Assembly: GCF_018613155.1 (NCBI RefSeq)
Contig: NZ_JAGGQU010000001.1
Span: forward strand, 63,848-127,847
Direction: 5' to 3'
DNA length: 64,000 nucleotides
DNA from: Bacillus sp. ISL-55
Lineage (GTDB): Bacteria; Bacillota; Bacilli; Bacillales; Cytobacillaceae
Shown here: positions 38,205-47,459 of the stretch, piece after piece
How positions within the stretch are numbered: position 1 is the stretch's first letter
Layout: every line of letters begins with the position of its first letter
Translations under genes and position numbers: made by a program
The notes under the pieces: generated by a model
What the model was told of the DNA's origin: nothing
What the model saw: only the letters and a program-made list of their open reading frames with translations
Database searches by the model: none

Positions 38205-40493
38205 ATGAGTAAAACACGCGTTTATGAATATGCAAAGAAGCATAATTTATCGAGTAAAGACGTGATTATAAAATTAAAAGAAATGAATATTGAGGTTTCT
38301 AACCACATGACTGCAATGGAAGACGAGACCGTAAAGAAACTGGATGCTGTTTTTATTAAAAAAGAGGGTAAGCCGCAGGCAAAGCCCCAGCAGCAGAACC
38401 AGCAAAAGGGTTCACAGGGACAGCAAGCCCAGAACCGCAATCAGGGCCAAAAGCCTAACCAGGGACAGAATCGCAATCAATCCCAAAATCAGCAAAACAA
38501 CAACCAGGGACAGCCAAAAGCTCAGCTAAAGACAACAGCTAGCGCTTTTTCAGACGACGAGCGTCGTGCAACAACTCCTGAGAAAGTGAAAACTTCAGCA
38601 GTAGCTAAAAAGCCTGGGAACTCCCAGCCTTTCAACAAAAACAATAAGAGCAAACAAAATAAGAATAAAAACCAGCAAAACCAGAATAAGGGCAGACAGA
38701 ATCAGCAGCAGGCCCCACAACAGCCTAAGAAGGTTAAAGAGCTTCCTTCGAAGATTACTTTCAGTGAATCTCTAACAGTAGCTGAATTAGCCAAGAAGCT
38801 AAACCGTGAGCCTTCTGAGATTATCAAGAAGCTCTTTATGCTTGGTGTAATGGCTACGATCAACCAGGATCTGGATAAGGATGCAATTGAACTGATTGCA
38901 ACTGATTACGGAGTAGAAGTTGAAGAAGAAATCAAGATTGACACAACTGACCTTGAGGTTTATTTCACAGAAGATGATGAAGCATCTATGGTTGAAAGAC
39001 CATCAGTTGTAACAATCATGGGTCACGTTGACCATGGTAAAACAACCTTGCTTGATTCAATCCGCAACACGAAAGTGACTGCAGGAGAAGCAGGCGGCAT
39101 CACTCAGCACATCGGTGCATACCAGGTAGAAGAAAACGGCAAAAAAATCACATTCCTTGATACACCTGGTCACGCAGCATTCACAACAATGCGTGCTCGT
39201 GGTGCAAAGATTACCGATATCACAATCCTTGTTGTAGCTGCAGATGACGGTGTTAAGCCACAGACTGTGGAAGCATTGAACCATGCTAAAGCTGCCAATG
39301 TACCAATTATCGTAGCGGTTAATAAAATGGACAAACCAACTGCAAATCCGGATCGTGTTATGCAGGAGCTAACTGAATACGGACTTGTTCCAGAGGCGTG
39401 GGGCGGCGAAACAGTTTTTGTTCCGATTTCTGCCTTAACAGGAGAAGGTCTCGATAACCTGCTGGAAATGATATTGCTTGTTGGTGAAGTTGAAGAATAT
39501 AAAGCAAATCCTGATCGAAATGCTATCGGTACTGTAATTGAAGCGCAGCTTGATAAAGGCCGCGGATCTGTTGCTACTTTGCTTGTCCAAAACGGTACAT
39601 TGAAGATTGGTGATCCAATAGTAGTCGGCAATACCTATGGACGTGTTCGTGCAATGGTAAATGACCTAGGCCGCCGGGTTAAAGAAGCTGGCCCTTCAGC
39701 CCCTGTAGAAATCACAGGCTTGAATGATGTTCCGCAAGCAGGCGATCGTTTTGTAGTATTCGATGATGAAAAGACTGCCCGCCAGGTTGGAGAAATCCGT
39801 TCACAGCAGGCTGTTCAGGCACAAAGAAGCGAAAAAGCGCGCGTCAGCCTCGATACATTGTTTGAACATATGAAACAAGGGGAAATGAAAGACCTAAATC
39901 TAATTATTAAAGCCGACGTCCAAGGTTCAGTTGAAGCACTTGCTGCAGCATTGCAGAAACTGGATGTGGAAGGTGTAAATGTAAGAATCATTCACACTGG
40001 TGTTGGTGCGATCAATGAGTCTGACATCACACTTGCAGCAGCTTCTAACGGTATCGTCATCGGTTTCAACGTCCGTCCGGACAACAATGCTAAGCGCGCT
40101 GCAGAATCAGAGAGCGTCGATATCCGACTTCACCGCATTATTTACAAAGTGATCGAAGAAATCGAATCAGCGATGAAGGGTATGCTTGATCCGGTTTATG
40201 CTGAAAAGATCATCGGCCAGGCTGAAGTCCGCCAGACCTTCAAGGTATCGAAAATTGGTACGATTGCCGGATCCTACGTTACTGACGGTAAAATCAGCCG
40301 TGACAGCGGCGTCCGTTTAATCCGTGACGGTGTCGTCATCTTCGAAGGAGAAGTCGATGCACTGAAACGCTTCAAGGATGATGCCAAGGAAGTAGCTCAG
40401 GGATATGAGTGCGGTATTACCATTAAAAACTTCAAAGACGTCAAGGAAGGCGACGTTATCGAAGCATATATCATGGAAGAAGTGGAACGTTAA
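38205..40493 (+). CDS. infB: Translation initiation factor IF-2
   Basis: 762 residues. N-terminal IF2_N domain ([20 protein letters not shown]), a long Gln/Asn/Lys-rich linker (about 55-185), second IF2_N segment ([20 protein letters not shown]), G domain (G1 [16 protein letters not shown] about 270, G3 DTPGHAAF about 319, G4 NKMDK about 373), domains II-IV with [23 protein letters not shown]-dependent fMet-tRNA recruitment. The ylxP ATG uses its stop (TAATG). Confidence 0.99.
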   Translation: MSKTRVYEYAKKHNLSSKDVIIKLKEMNIEVSNHMTAMEDETVKKLDAVFIKKEGKPQAKPQQQNQQKGSQGQQAQNRNQGQKPNQGQNRNQSQNQQNNNQGQPKAQLKTTASAFSDDERRATTPEKVKTSAVAKKPGNSQPFNKNNKSKQNKNKNQQNQNKGRQNQQQAPQQPKKVKELPSKITFSESLTVAELAKKLNREPSEIIKKLFMLGVMATINQDLDKDAIELIATDYGVEVEEEIKIDTTDLEVYFTEDDEASMVERPSVVTIMGHVDHGKTTLLDSIRNTKVTAGEAGGITQHIGAYQVEENGKKITFLDTPGHAAFTTMRARGAKITDITILVVAADDGVKPQTVEALNHAKAANVPIIVAVNKMDKPTANPDRVMQELTEYGLVPEAWGGETVFVPISALTGEGLDNLLEMILLVGEVEEYKANPDRNAIGTVIEAQLDKGRGSVATLLVQNGTLKIGDPIVVGNTYGRVRAMVNDLGRRVKEAGPSAPVEITGLNDVPQAGDRFVVFDDEKTARQVGEIRSQQAVQAQRSEKARVSLDTLFEHMKQGEMKDLNLIIKADVQGSVEALAAALQKLDVEGVNVRIIHTGVGAINESDITLAAASNGIVIGFNVRPDNNAKRAAESESVDIRLHRIIYKVIEEIESAMKGMLDPVYAEKIIGQAEVRQTFKVSKIGTIAGSYVTDGKISRDSGVRLIRDGVVIFEGEVDALKRFKDDAKEVAQGYECGITIKNFKDVKEGDVIEAYIMEEVER

Positions 40494-40774
40494 TGGTAGT
40501 AGGCTTAGCAGCCTGTGAATGCATCATCTATGATGCTCATTCTCTAAAAGAAAAGAGAGCTGTCTTGCAGCGGATTATTACAAGGCTGAAGCAGAAGTAC
40601 AATATTTCGGTATCTGAGGTAGATCATCACGATGTTTGGCAGCGGACAACAATTGCAGTTGCAGCCGTATCGGCATCGAAGGTGTCCACTGAAAGAGAGC
40701 TTCAAAATGCCTTGAAAATGATTGATTCTTTTCCGGAAATAGAACGTACCATCACCGAAATAGAATGGCTTTGA
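40493..40774 (+). CDS. ylxP: YlxP, DUF503 protein
   Basis: 93 residues: VVGLAACECIIYDAHSLKEK, RAVLQRIITRLKQKYNISVS, EVDHHDVWQRTTIAVAAVSA. This is the DUF503/YlxP family found between infB and rbfA in Firmicutes. Function unknown; position suggests a ribosome biogenesis role. Start overlaps the infB stop by one base. Confidence 0.93.
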   Translation: MVVGLAACECIIYDAHSLKEKRAVLQRIITRLKQKYNISVSEVDHHDVWQRTTIAVAAVSASKVSTERELQNALKMIDSFPEIERTITEIEWL

Positions 40775-40793
40775 TAGAACGAGGTGATTGAAA

Positions 40794-41174
40794 ATGGGTC
40801 ATAGAGTAAATCGTGTTGGCGAACAAATGAAGAAAGAAATAGGCGATATCATCAGCCGAAAAATCAAGGATCCGCGAGTAGGTTTCGTAACAGTAACGGA
40901 TGTCGAGGTTACAGGGGACCTTCAGCAGGCAAAGGTGTATATCTCTGTTTTAGGCGATGAACAACAGAGGGAAGACACTCTTAAAGGATTAGCGAAGGCC
41001 AAGGGCTTCATCAGGACAGAAATTGGCCAGCGAATCCGCCTAAGAAAGACTCCTGAACTGATCTTTGAATTTGATGAAACGATGGCTTATGGTAATCGTA
41101 TCAATTCTCTAATCCATGAGCTGCATAGGGAAGAGCAGCCTGGAGAAGAAGAGCAAGAAAAGGACAATGATTAA
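40794..41174 (+). CDS. rbfA: Ribosome-binding factor A
   Basis: 126 residues from the ATG at 40794 (GAGGTGA 6 nt upstream). KH-like domain: [56 protein letters not shown]. 30S maturation factor acting on the 16S 5' end. Acidic tail (EEEQEKDND). Last gene before a strong terminator. Confidence 0.97.
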   Translation: MGHRVNRVGEQMKKEIGDIISRKIKDPRVGFVTVTDVEVTGDLQQAKVYISVLGDEQQREDTLKGLAKAKGFIRTEIGQRIRLRKTPELIFEFDETMAYGNRINSLIHELHREEQPGEEEQEKDND

Positions 41175-41175
41175 A

Positions 41176-41250
41176 CGGATAGACATAATTGTCTGGACCG
41201 TTGATCTTGATAGGAAAAATGGATAGACACTTTTGTCTATCCATTTTTTT
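41176..41250 (+). terminator. Terminator after rbfA with a possible competing upstream hairpin
   Basis: Terminator: AAATGGATAGACA (41217-41229), 4-nt loop, TGTCTATCCATTT (41234-41246), T-run; 13 perfect pairs. Upstream, CGG..AGACA/TGTCT..CCG (41176-41200) forms a weaker hairpin. Its arm GGATAGACA (41177-41185) is identical to the terminator 5' arm, so it could pair instead with TGTCTATCC of the terminator 3' arm. Confidence 0.85.
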
Positions 41251-41332
41251 CGATAATAATCGTAAAAACGAATACATAGAAAAAAAGGTTGAGAAAACAG
41301 CCTAATACATAAAAGAATCGAGGAAATAGAAA

Positions 41333-42250
41333 ATGGAAGGGATTCTGCCTCTTTTTAAACCAGCGGGAATGACATCGCATGATTGCGTGTTTAAACTCAG
41401 GAAACTGTTAAGAACGAAGAAGGTCGGGCATACAGGCACACTTGATCCTGATGTGACTGGAGTATTGCCAATTTGTGTGGGCAAAGCGACAAAAATCGCC
41501 GAATACATTACAGATGCAGGAAAGGCATATGAGGGTGAAGTCACCCTTGGATTCACGACCACTACGGAAGATGCTTCGGGTGAGAAGGTCGAGGAAAAAC
41601 AAGTGGACAGAGTCATAACAAAAGGTGAGATTCTAAAGGTCCTTCAGTCGCTGGAGGGTGAAATTGAACAGACACCTCCGATGTATTCTGCTGTAAAAGT
41701 AAACGGAAAAAAATTATACGAATATGCTAGACAAGGGATTGAAGTTGAAAGGCCAACAAGGAAGGTCACTATTTATGGCATAGAGCTTCTTGATGACAGA
41801 GAGTTGTTTGAAGGTCAGCAGGTTAGCTTTAAATTCCGGGTATCATGCAGCAAGGGCACGTACATTCGAACATTGGCAGTGATGATTGGTGAAAAATTAG
41901 GCTATCCTGCACATATGTCTTCCCTGGTGAGAATCCAATCCGCTGACTTTACTATTGAGGACTGCTATACCTTTGAACAGCTTGAAGAATTGGCACAAGA
42001 AAGCGAGCTGGAAACTGCTCTGCACCCATTGGAAGCTGGTATTTCTTATTTGCCGAAATATCGCATTAATGATAAAGTAGCAGAGAAAGTGAAAAATGGG
42101 GCATTGCTTACGATCCCTGAGGATTTTAAGGGGATTGAGGGTCCTATCGTAGTAGAAACAGAAGACGAAAAAGCGCTCGCGATCTACAGGGCACACCCAA
42201 CCAAAATTGGGATGATGAAGCCTGATAAAGTACTAAGAAATGAGCAGTAG
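41333..42250 (+). CDS. truB: tRNA pseudouridine-55 synthase
   Basis: 305 residues. MEGILPLFKPAGMTSHDCVF, then the catalytic Asp motif KVGHTGTLDPDVTGVLPICV, YEGEVTLGFTTTTEDASG, and CSKGTYIRTLAVMIGEKLGY. C-terminal PUA-like domain. Isomerises U55 in the T loop of tRNAs. Between rbfA terminator and ribF; no clear promoter found in 41251-41332. Confidence 0.98.
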   Translation: MEGILPLFKPAGMTSHDCVFKLRKLLRTKKVGHTGTLDPDVTGVLPICVGKATKIAEYITDAGKAYEGEVTLGFTTTTEDASGEKVEEKQVDRVITKGEILKVLQSLEGEIEQTPPMYSAVKVNGKKLYEYARQGIEVERPTRKVTIYGIELLDDRELFEGQQVSFKFRVSCSKGTYIRTLAVMIGEKLGYPAHMSSLVRIQSADFTIEDCYTFEQLEELAQESELETALHPLEAGISYLPKYRINDKVAEKVKNGALLTIPEDFKGIEGPIVVETEDEKALAIYRAHPTKIGMMKPDKVLRNEQ

Positions 42251-42337
42251 TCTATCTTTTGCTTTTTCTTATAAATAAGCAATTATTGCAATTGTCTTGA
42301 TAAATGAGCAGCTGGGTCAGAAAAGGTGAGTATTATC

Positions 42338-43291
42338 GTGAAATTGATTAAGCTAAACCACCCTCATGAGTATAGAAAAGAAGATTTTCCAGCGATGGCT
42401 ATGGCACTGGGCTATTTTGACGGAGTACATTTAGGGCATCAGCAGGTAATCGAAGAAGCAAAAAAAGAGGCTGAAGCCAAAGGATTGAAGAGTGCGGTCA
42501 TGACCTTTGATCCTCATCCTTCTGTGGTTCTTGGCAAGAGCGTCCAACACATTGAATATATAACACCTTTGGATGAAAAAACTCGAATAGTCGAGGAAAT
42601 GGGTGTAGATTACTTATTTGTTGTTAATTTCTCAATCGAATTCTCAAGTCTTTTGCCCCAGGAATTTGTCGATCAATATATCATAGGATTGAATGTACAC
42701 CATGTTGTGGCAGGATTTGATTATTCTTACGGCAAAATGGGGAAAGGGAATATGGAGACAATCCAGTTCCATTCGAGAGGTAAATTCGATTTTACAGTAG
42801 TATCAAAGCTGTCCAATCAAGATGAAGAAAAGGTTAGCTCTACCTTGATCCGTACCATTTTAAGGGACGGAAAGGTGGAGGAGATGCCAGGTTTGCTAGG
42901 GAGATTTTATACGACAAAGGGAACCGTTATAAATGGAGAGCGCCGAGGTCGAACAATTGGTTTCCCGACTGCGAATGTTGGCATCGAAGACCAGTACATT
43001 CTCCCGCCAACTGGAGTTTACGCTGTAAAGATTCAGGTTGAAGGGGTATGGCATGAAGGAGTCTGCAATGTTGGCTATAAACCAACCTTCCACAAGGAAA
43101 AAAAGGACAAACCTTCTGTTGAAGTCCACATCTTCAATTTCAACAAAGAGGTTTACGGTGAAGCCGCAACAATCGAGTGGCACCTCCGGTTGAGAAGTGA
43201 ACGGAAATTCGAGGGAATACAGCAGCTTGTTGCCCAAATCGAAAAAGATAAGCAACAAGCACTCCTATACTTTGAAAAAAACCAGGGTTAG
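42338..43291 (+). CDS. ribF: Bifunctional riboflavin kinase/FAD synthetase
   Basis: 317 residues from a GTG at 42338, 8 nt after AAAGGTGA; the GTG at 42326 lies inside that ribosome site. N-terminal FMN adenylyltransferase domain (MALGYFDGVHLGHQQVIEEA, TFDPHPSVVLG) and C-terminal riboflavin kinase domain (GERRGRTIGFPTANVGIEDQ, PPTGVYAVKI, GVCNVGYKPTF). Makes FMN and FAD. Called RibC in B. subtilis. No FMN riboswitch precedes it. Confidence 0.97.
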   Translation: MKLIKLNHPHEYRKEDFPAMAMALGYFDGVHLGHQQVIEEAKKEAEAKGLKSAVMTFDPHPSVVLGKSVQHIEYITPLDEKTRIVEEMGVDYLFVVNFSIEFSSLLPQEFVDQYIIGLNVHHVVAGFDYSYGKMGKGNMETIQFHSRGKFDFTVVSKLSNQDEEKVSSTLIRTILRDGKVEEMPGLLGRFYTTKGTVINGERRGRTIGFPTANVGIEDQYILPPTGVYAVKIQVEGVWHEGVCNVGYKPTFHKEKKDKPSVEVHIFNFNKEVYGEAATIEWHLRLRSERKFEGIQQLVAQIEKDKQQALLYFEKNQG

Positions 43292-43293
43292 AC

Positions 43294-43322
43294 TTGCTTT
43301 TTGTCGTAAAAAGATGTATTCT
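43294..43322 (+). promoter_or_regulatory. Probable rpsO promoter
   Basis: TTGCTT (43294-43299), 17 bp, TATTCT (43317-43322), just after the ribF stop, giving a leader of about 85 nt. Confidence 0.6.
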
Positions 43323-43329
43323 TATTAAC

Positions 43330-43413
43330 GTATCAAAAAAGAACCTTTGCTTGGCAAGTCGAGTCACCGACGCTTGCTCGGTAACAGGGGATTACTAATT
43401 GGAGGTGAATCGG
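43330..43413 (+). promoter_or_regulatory. Putative S15 autoregulatory leader
   Basis: Between the promoter and rpsO, ACCGA/TCGGT form a hairpin and CTTTGCTTGG-type sequence offers alternative pairing with GCAAG, just before GGAGGTGAATCGG. S15 leaders that fold and bind S15 are known in bacilli; structure is consistent but not proven here. Confidence 0.45.
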
Positions 43414-43683
43414 ATGGCAATCACAAAAGAACGTAAAAACGAACTTATCAACGAATTCAAGACTCACGAAAGTGATACTGGATCACCAGAAGTTCAAATC
43501 GCTGTCCTTACTGCAGAAATCAATACATTGAACGACCACTTGCGCGTTCACAAGAAGGACCACCACTCACGTCGCGGTCTTTTGAAAATGGTAGGTAAGC
43601 GTCGTAATCTTTTGACTTACCTTCGTAACAAGGATGTTGCTCGTTACCGCGAGTTAATCAACAAGCTTGGTCTACGTAGATAG
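43414..43683 (+). CDS. rpsO: Ribosomal protein S15
   Basis: 89 residues, the standard S15 length, from the ATG at 43414 (GGAGGTGA upstream). [60 protein letters not shown]. Binds the central domain of 16S rRNA early in assembly. Followed by a perfect terminator; pnp lies next. Confidence 0.99.
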   Translation: MAITKERKNELINEFKTHESDTGSPEVQIAVLTAEINTLNDHLRVHKKDHHSRRGLLKMVGKRRNLLTYLRNKDVARYRELINKLGLRR

Positions 43684-43689
43684 TCTGTA

Positions 43690-43715
43690 AAAGCGGGATT
43701 TATCCCGCTTTTTTA
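43690..43715 (+). terminator. Terminator after rpsO
   Basis: AAAGCGGGAT / ATCCCGCTTT (43690-43711) with a minimal apex and following T-run. Confidence 0.92.
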
Positions 43716-43974
43716 TTAGGCAAATTTTTTGGATGTACATAACATTATATTGATATTAAGCGTTGTATTTTGGCGCATACTATAACATAAAAGTTTTCTC
43801 CTGAAGCAGGACAGGCAGTTTAAAACGAGGTCTGATTAACCAGACTCGTCTTATGTGTTTTAATCTCTTTTATAAAGGTATATTTGTTATAAGACAGGCA
43901 ATGGTACTGTTTTAAATAATTTTCCCAGATAGTAAATCTGGATGGATTTTCATGGTAGAGAGGGGCTTAAATGT
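43716..43974 (+). promoter_or_regulatory. pnp upstream region with two leader hairpins
   Basis: A TATAAC -10-like element near 43782 lacks a good -35. Downstream are ACGAG-g-TCTG/CAGA-CTCGT (43825-43849) and CCAGAT/ATCTGG (43925-43941), the second shortly before the ribosome site. Leader hairpins upstream of pnp are known targets of autoregulation in other bacteria; inference only here. Confidence 0.4.
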
Positions 43975-46092
43975 ATGGAACAAGAAAAACAAAGTTTTTC
44001 CTTTGACTGGGCAGGCCGTAAGCTGACAGTCGAAATAGGGCAGCTTGCTAAGCAGGCAAATGGAGCTGTACTTGTCCGTTATGGCGATACAGCGGTACTT
44101 AGTACTGCAACTGCTTCAAAAGAACCGAAGAATTTAGACTTTTTCCCGCTGACAGTAAATTATGAAGAAAGATTATATGCTGTTGGTAAAATCCCAGGTG
44201 GTTTTATTAAGCGTGAAGGACGTCCAAGCGAGAAGGCTATCCTTGCCAGCCGCTTGATTGACCGTCCAATCCGTCCGTTATTTGCTGATGGTTTCCGTAA
44301 TGATGTACAGGTAATCAGCATTGTGATGAGTGTGGATCAAAATTGTTCATCTGAAATGGCTGCAATGTTTGGTTCATCACTGGCGCTATGTGTTTCCGAT
44401 ATTCCGTTTGAAGGGCCGATCGCTGGTGTGACAGTTGGAAGAATTGATGGCAAGTTCGTCATTAATCCATCTGTTGAAGAAACAGAAAAGAGCGATATGC
44501 ATCTTGTCGTTGCAGGTACAATGGATGCGATTAACATGGTTGAAGCCGGTGCGGATGAGGTTCCTGAAGAAGTAATGCTTGAAGCGATCATGTTTGGACA
44601 TGACGAAATCAAGCGTCTTATTGCTTTCCAACAGGAAATTGTGGCACAGGTTGGTAAAGCGAAGCGCGAAATTACTCTCTTTGAAATAGACAAAGAATTA
44701 GAAGCAGAAGTACGCGGGATTTGCGAACCAGACATGCTTGCTGCAATCCAGGTACAAGAAAAGCATGCACGCGAAGATGCAATTAAAGAAGTTAAAAATT
44801 CCATTGTTGCTCGCTATGAAGAGCAGGAAGCGGATGCAGACAAGCTTAAAATGGTGAAACAGATCCTTGATAAAATCGTCAAAGGCGAAGTACGCCGCTT
44901 GATTACGGAAGAAAAAGTCCGTCCAGACGGCCGTGGAGTAGACGAAATCCGCCCGCTTTCTTCAGAGGTAGGCTTGCTTTCCCGAACTCATGGTTCCGGC
45001 TTGTTCACAAGGGGACAAACACAGGCTTTGAGCATTTGTACGCTTGGAGCAATGGGTGATGTTCAAATCCTTGACGGACTTGGAATAGAAGAAGAAAAAC
45101 GTTTCATGCACCATTATAACTTCCCGTTATTCTCAGTAGGTGAAACTGGACCGATTCGCGGACCAGGCCGACGTGAAATTGGGCACGGTGCACTTGGCGA
45201 ACGTGCGCTTGAACCTGTTATCCCAAATGAAAAAGACTTCCCATATACAGTCCGCCTTGTATCCGAAGTTCTTGAATCAAATGGTTCTACTTCACAGGCG
45301 AGTATCTGTGCAAGTACATTAGCTTTGATGGATGCTGGTGTGCCGATTAAAGCACCGGTTGCTGGTATTGCTATGGGTCTAATTAAATCAGGAGAACACT
45401 ACTCTATTCTCTCTGATATCCAGGGTATGGAAGACCACCTTGGTGACATGGACTTCAAAGTAGCCGGAACGGCAAAAGGTGTTACGGCATTGCAGATGGA
45501 TATCAAGATCGATGGGTTATCCCGTGAGATACTTGATGAAGCTTTACAACAGGCGAAAAAAGGTCGTATGCATATCCTGGAATCTATGCTTGCCACTATC
45601 AAAGAACCACGCGAGCAGCTTTCAAAATATGCTCCGAAAATCATTACGATGTGGATCAAGCCGGATAAAATTCGCGACGTCATTGGGCCAAGCGGAAAAC
45701 AAATCAACAAGATCATCGAAGAAACTGGCGTAAAAATCGATATCGAACAAGATGGTACGGTATTTATTGGTTCAGTAGACGAAGAAATGATCCAAAAGGC
45801 CAAGAAAATCATCGAAGATATCGTCCGTGAAGTCGAAGTCGGAGAGATGTATCTTGGTAAAGTCCGCCGCATCGAAAAGTTTGGTGCGTTCGTGGAAATC
45901 TTCCCTGGAAAAGACGGTTTGGTACACATTTCCGAGCTTGCTGAAGAGCGGGTAGGAAAAGTTGAAGATGTCCTTAAGCTCGGAGATGAACTTCTAGTTA
46001 AGGTCACTGAAATCGACAAGCAAGGAAGAGTCAATCTTTCACGCAAGGCAGTGTTGAAAGAACAGCGTGAAAAGGCTGAAAAACAATCATAA
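43975..46092 (+). CDS. pnp: Polynucleotide phosphorylase
   Basis: 705 residues from the ATG at 43975; upstream in-frame start at 43942 is unlikely because AGAGGGG is close to 43975 and homologues start at this point. Two RNase PH-like domains ([40 protein letters not shown]), then KH ([20 protein letters not shown], about 550-610) and S1 ([20 protein letters not shown], about 618-690). 3'-5' phosphorolytic exoribonuclease of the RNA degradation machinery. Confidence 0.98.
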   Translation: MEQEKQSFSFDWAGRKLTVEIGQLAKQANGAVLVRYGDTAVLSTATASKEPKNLDFFPLTVNYEERLYAVGKIPGGFIKREGRPSEKAILASRLIDRPIRPLFADGFRNDVQVISIVMSVDQNCSSEMAAMFGSSLALCVSDIPFEGPIAGVTVGRIDGKFVINPSVEETEKSDMHLVVAGTMDAINMVEAGADEVPEEVMLEAIMFGHDEIKRLIAFQQEIVAQVGKAKREITLFEIDKELEAEVRGICEPDMLAAIQVQEKHAREDAIKEVKNSIVARYEEQEADADKLKMVKQILDKIVKGEVRRLITEEKVRPDGRGVDEIRPLSSEVGLLSRTHGSGLFTRGQTQALSICTLGAMGDVQILDGLGIEEEKRFMHHYNFPLFSVGETGPIRGPGRREIGHGALGERALEPVIPNEKDFPYTVRLVSEVLESNGSTSQASICASTLALMDAGVPIKAPVAGIAMGLIKSGEHYSILSDIQGMEDHLGDMDFKVAGTAKGVTALQMDIKIDGLSREILDEALQQAKKGRMHILESMLATIKEPREQLSKYAPKIITMWIKPDKIRDVIGPSGKQINKIIEETGVKIDIEQDGTVFIGSVDEEMIQKAKKIIEDIVREVEVGEMYLGKVRRIEKFGAFVEIFPGKDGLVHISELAEERVGKVEDVLKLGDELLVKVTEIDKQGRVNLSRKAVLKEQREKAEKQS

Positions 46093-46093
46093 A

Positions 46094-46159
46094 ATAAGAA
46101 ATGCCGATGCGCCTCGAAGGGCTAGGCGCTGGAGCTGGACACAGATTTCAGTTTCTTAT
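46094..46159 (+). repeat. Short dispersed palindromic element (copy A)
   Basis: 66 bp bounded by ATAAGAAA (46094-46101) and TTTCTTAT (46152-46159), perfect 8-bp terminal inverted repeats. It contains GCGCC/GGCGC arms and, on the minus strand, GTCCAGCTCCAGCGCCTAGC (46121-46140), a motif repeated at 17 of 20 positions in 63466-63485. I recall similar short elements scattered through Bacillaceae intergenic DNA. Confidence 0.6.
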
Positions 46160-46168
46160 AAAACATTG

Positions 46169-46197
46169 AAAGGCCGGGGGCAATCCGGCCTTTTTTT
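46169..46197 (+). terminator. Terminator after pnp
   Basis: AAAGGCCGG / CCGGCCTTT (46169-46193) with 7-nt loop and following T. The rest of the intergenic DNA to 46410 shows no gene, repeat or convincing promoter apart from the AGAGGAGGCG ribosome site of ylxY. Confidence 0.92.
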
Positions 46198-46410
46198 GAT
46201 TTTCTCACAAATTATTTTTAACACCCCCGGCTCATCCGAAGCATTCCACGCAAGCTAGTAGTCACGCTCTGTTTTTTCTTTGATGGCTGACAATGGTCTT
46301 TCGTTCTACCTTGTCCTTCTGTTTCATAAAATAAAATAAGGCCTTGTTTGTACATTCGAGACTCAAAGCCAATTTTATGAAGAGACCTTACAGAAGAGGA
46401 GGCGCATTAA

Positions 46411-47376
46411 ATGAGAAAATTTTTATTAATTTCTGTCATGTTGATTGCGGGCTGGACCATGGTGAATAATCCATTCTCTCATACATATGTAACAGGGCTA
46501 AAAGCCGGGACACTTGCGGTGACAGGGAATGTGAATTCATTAATGTCAGAAATCGAAATGAAAGCAAAAGAATTTGAAGTTGAACCATCGGATGCCAGGA
46601 AGGATCCGGTCTGGAAGGTAATCCCCGGCTACAATGGTCTTAAAGTAGATGTAAAAAAGTCATATAGCAAAATGGAGAAGGAAGGGAAATTTGATCCGGA
46701 AAAGCTGGTCTTTAAACAGGTTCCTCCTGAAATCCATCTAAGTGATTTGCCGCCTATGGCCATTTACAAAGGGCATCCTGAAAAGCCAATGGTCAGCTTT
46801 ATTATCAATGTAGCATGGGGGAATGAGTATTTGTCCGGGATGCTGGCGACATTGAAGAAGCATAATGTGACCGCTAGTTTTTTTCTTGAAGGCAGATGGG
46901 TAAAGAATAATCCGGGTATGGCTAAAATGATTGCTGATGCGGGCCATGAGATAGGAAACCATTCATTTACGCATCCAAACATGAAGCAGCTTTCTGCTCC
47001 TAAAATCAATGAAGAGATTAGGAGGACAAATGAAGTTATTGAAGCAGTGACCGGGGTGAAAACCAAATGGTTCGCTCCACCGAGCGGGTATTACAAGGAC
47101 GAGGTAGTTGAAATTGCTGCAGCCCATCAATTAGGGACTGTCATGTGGAGTGTTGATACAATCGACTGGCAGAAGCCAACGCCAGAAAAACTGATCGACA
47201 GGGTGATGGGTAAGGTGCATAATGGCGCAATGATTTTAATGCATCCAACAGAGTCGACTGCTGCCTCGCTCGACCAATTAATCACAAAAATAAAAGATAA
47301 AGACCTGCAAATTGGAACTGTATCAAATATGTTGAGTGAAAATCGGATAGTATCTGCAAAAAAAATGAAAGAATAG
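46411..47376 (+). CDS. ylxY: YlxY, NodB-domain polysaccharide-deacetylase-like protein
   Basis: 321 residues. N-terminal signal/anchor (MRKFLLISVMLIAGWTMV), then a NodB-like domain from about 125. The usual TFDDG motif is replaced by SFIINVAWGNEY (about 129-140), so the catalytic-base Asp pair is missing, while the metal His pair is kept in EIGNHSFTHPNM and the end motif in LMHPT; the RPPxG motif reads APPSGYY. B. subtilis YlxY shares NVAWGNEY, so this is a family trait and not damage. Activity is therefore doubtful or atypical. Confidence 0.92.
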   Translation: MRKFLLISVMLIAGWTMVNNPFSHTYVTGLKAGTLAVTGNVNSLMSEIEMKAKEFEVEPSDARKDPVWKVIPGYNGLKVDVKKSYSKMEKEGKFDPEKLVFKQVPPEIHLSDLPPMAIYKGHPEKPMVSFIINVAWGNEYLSGMLATLKKHNVTASFFLEGRWVKNNPGMAKMIADAGHEIGNHSFTHPNMKQLSAPKINEEIRRTNEVIEAVTGVKTKWFAPPSGYYKDEVVEIAAAHQLGTVMWSVDTIDWQKPTPEKLIDRVMGKVHNGAMILMHPTESTAASLDQLITKIKDKDLQIGTVSNMLSENRIVSAKKMKE

Positions 47377-47459
47377 CATTGTATTTGGAAAAAGTAAGTT
47401 AAATGGACTATACTAAGTAATGCAGAAGTTTTAGCAGCAGGTTCCAGAGGAGGAATATA

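Noticed and set aside
38364-38760. Gln/Asn-rich stretch in infB as a frameshift or repeat expansion artefact
   Set aside because: IF-2 linkers are normally low-complexity and variable; frame and flanking domains are intact.
42251-42337. FMN riboswitch upstream of ribF
   Set aside because: The gap is only 87 bp and has no RFN-element motifs; ribF in bacilli is normally without one.
45399-46046. 215-codon minus-strand open frame opposite pnp
   Set aside because: Antisense shadow of a highly conserved gene; Ser/Ile-rich with no family features.
46411-47376. ylxY as a decayed pseudogene because of the missing Asp motif
   Set aside because: The frame is intact, full length, with signal anchor, and the odd motif is shared with B. 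subtilis YlxY.
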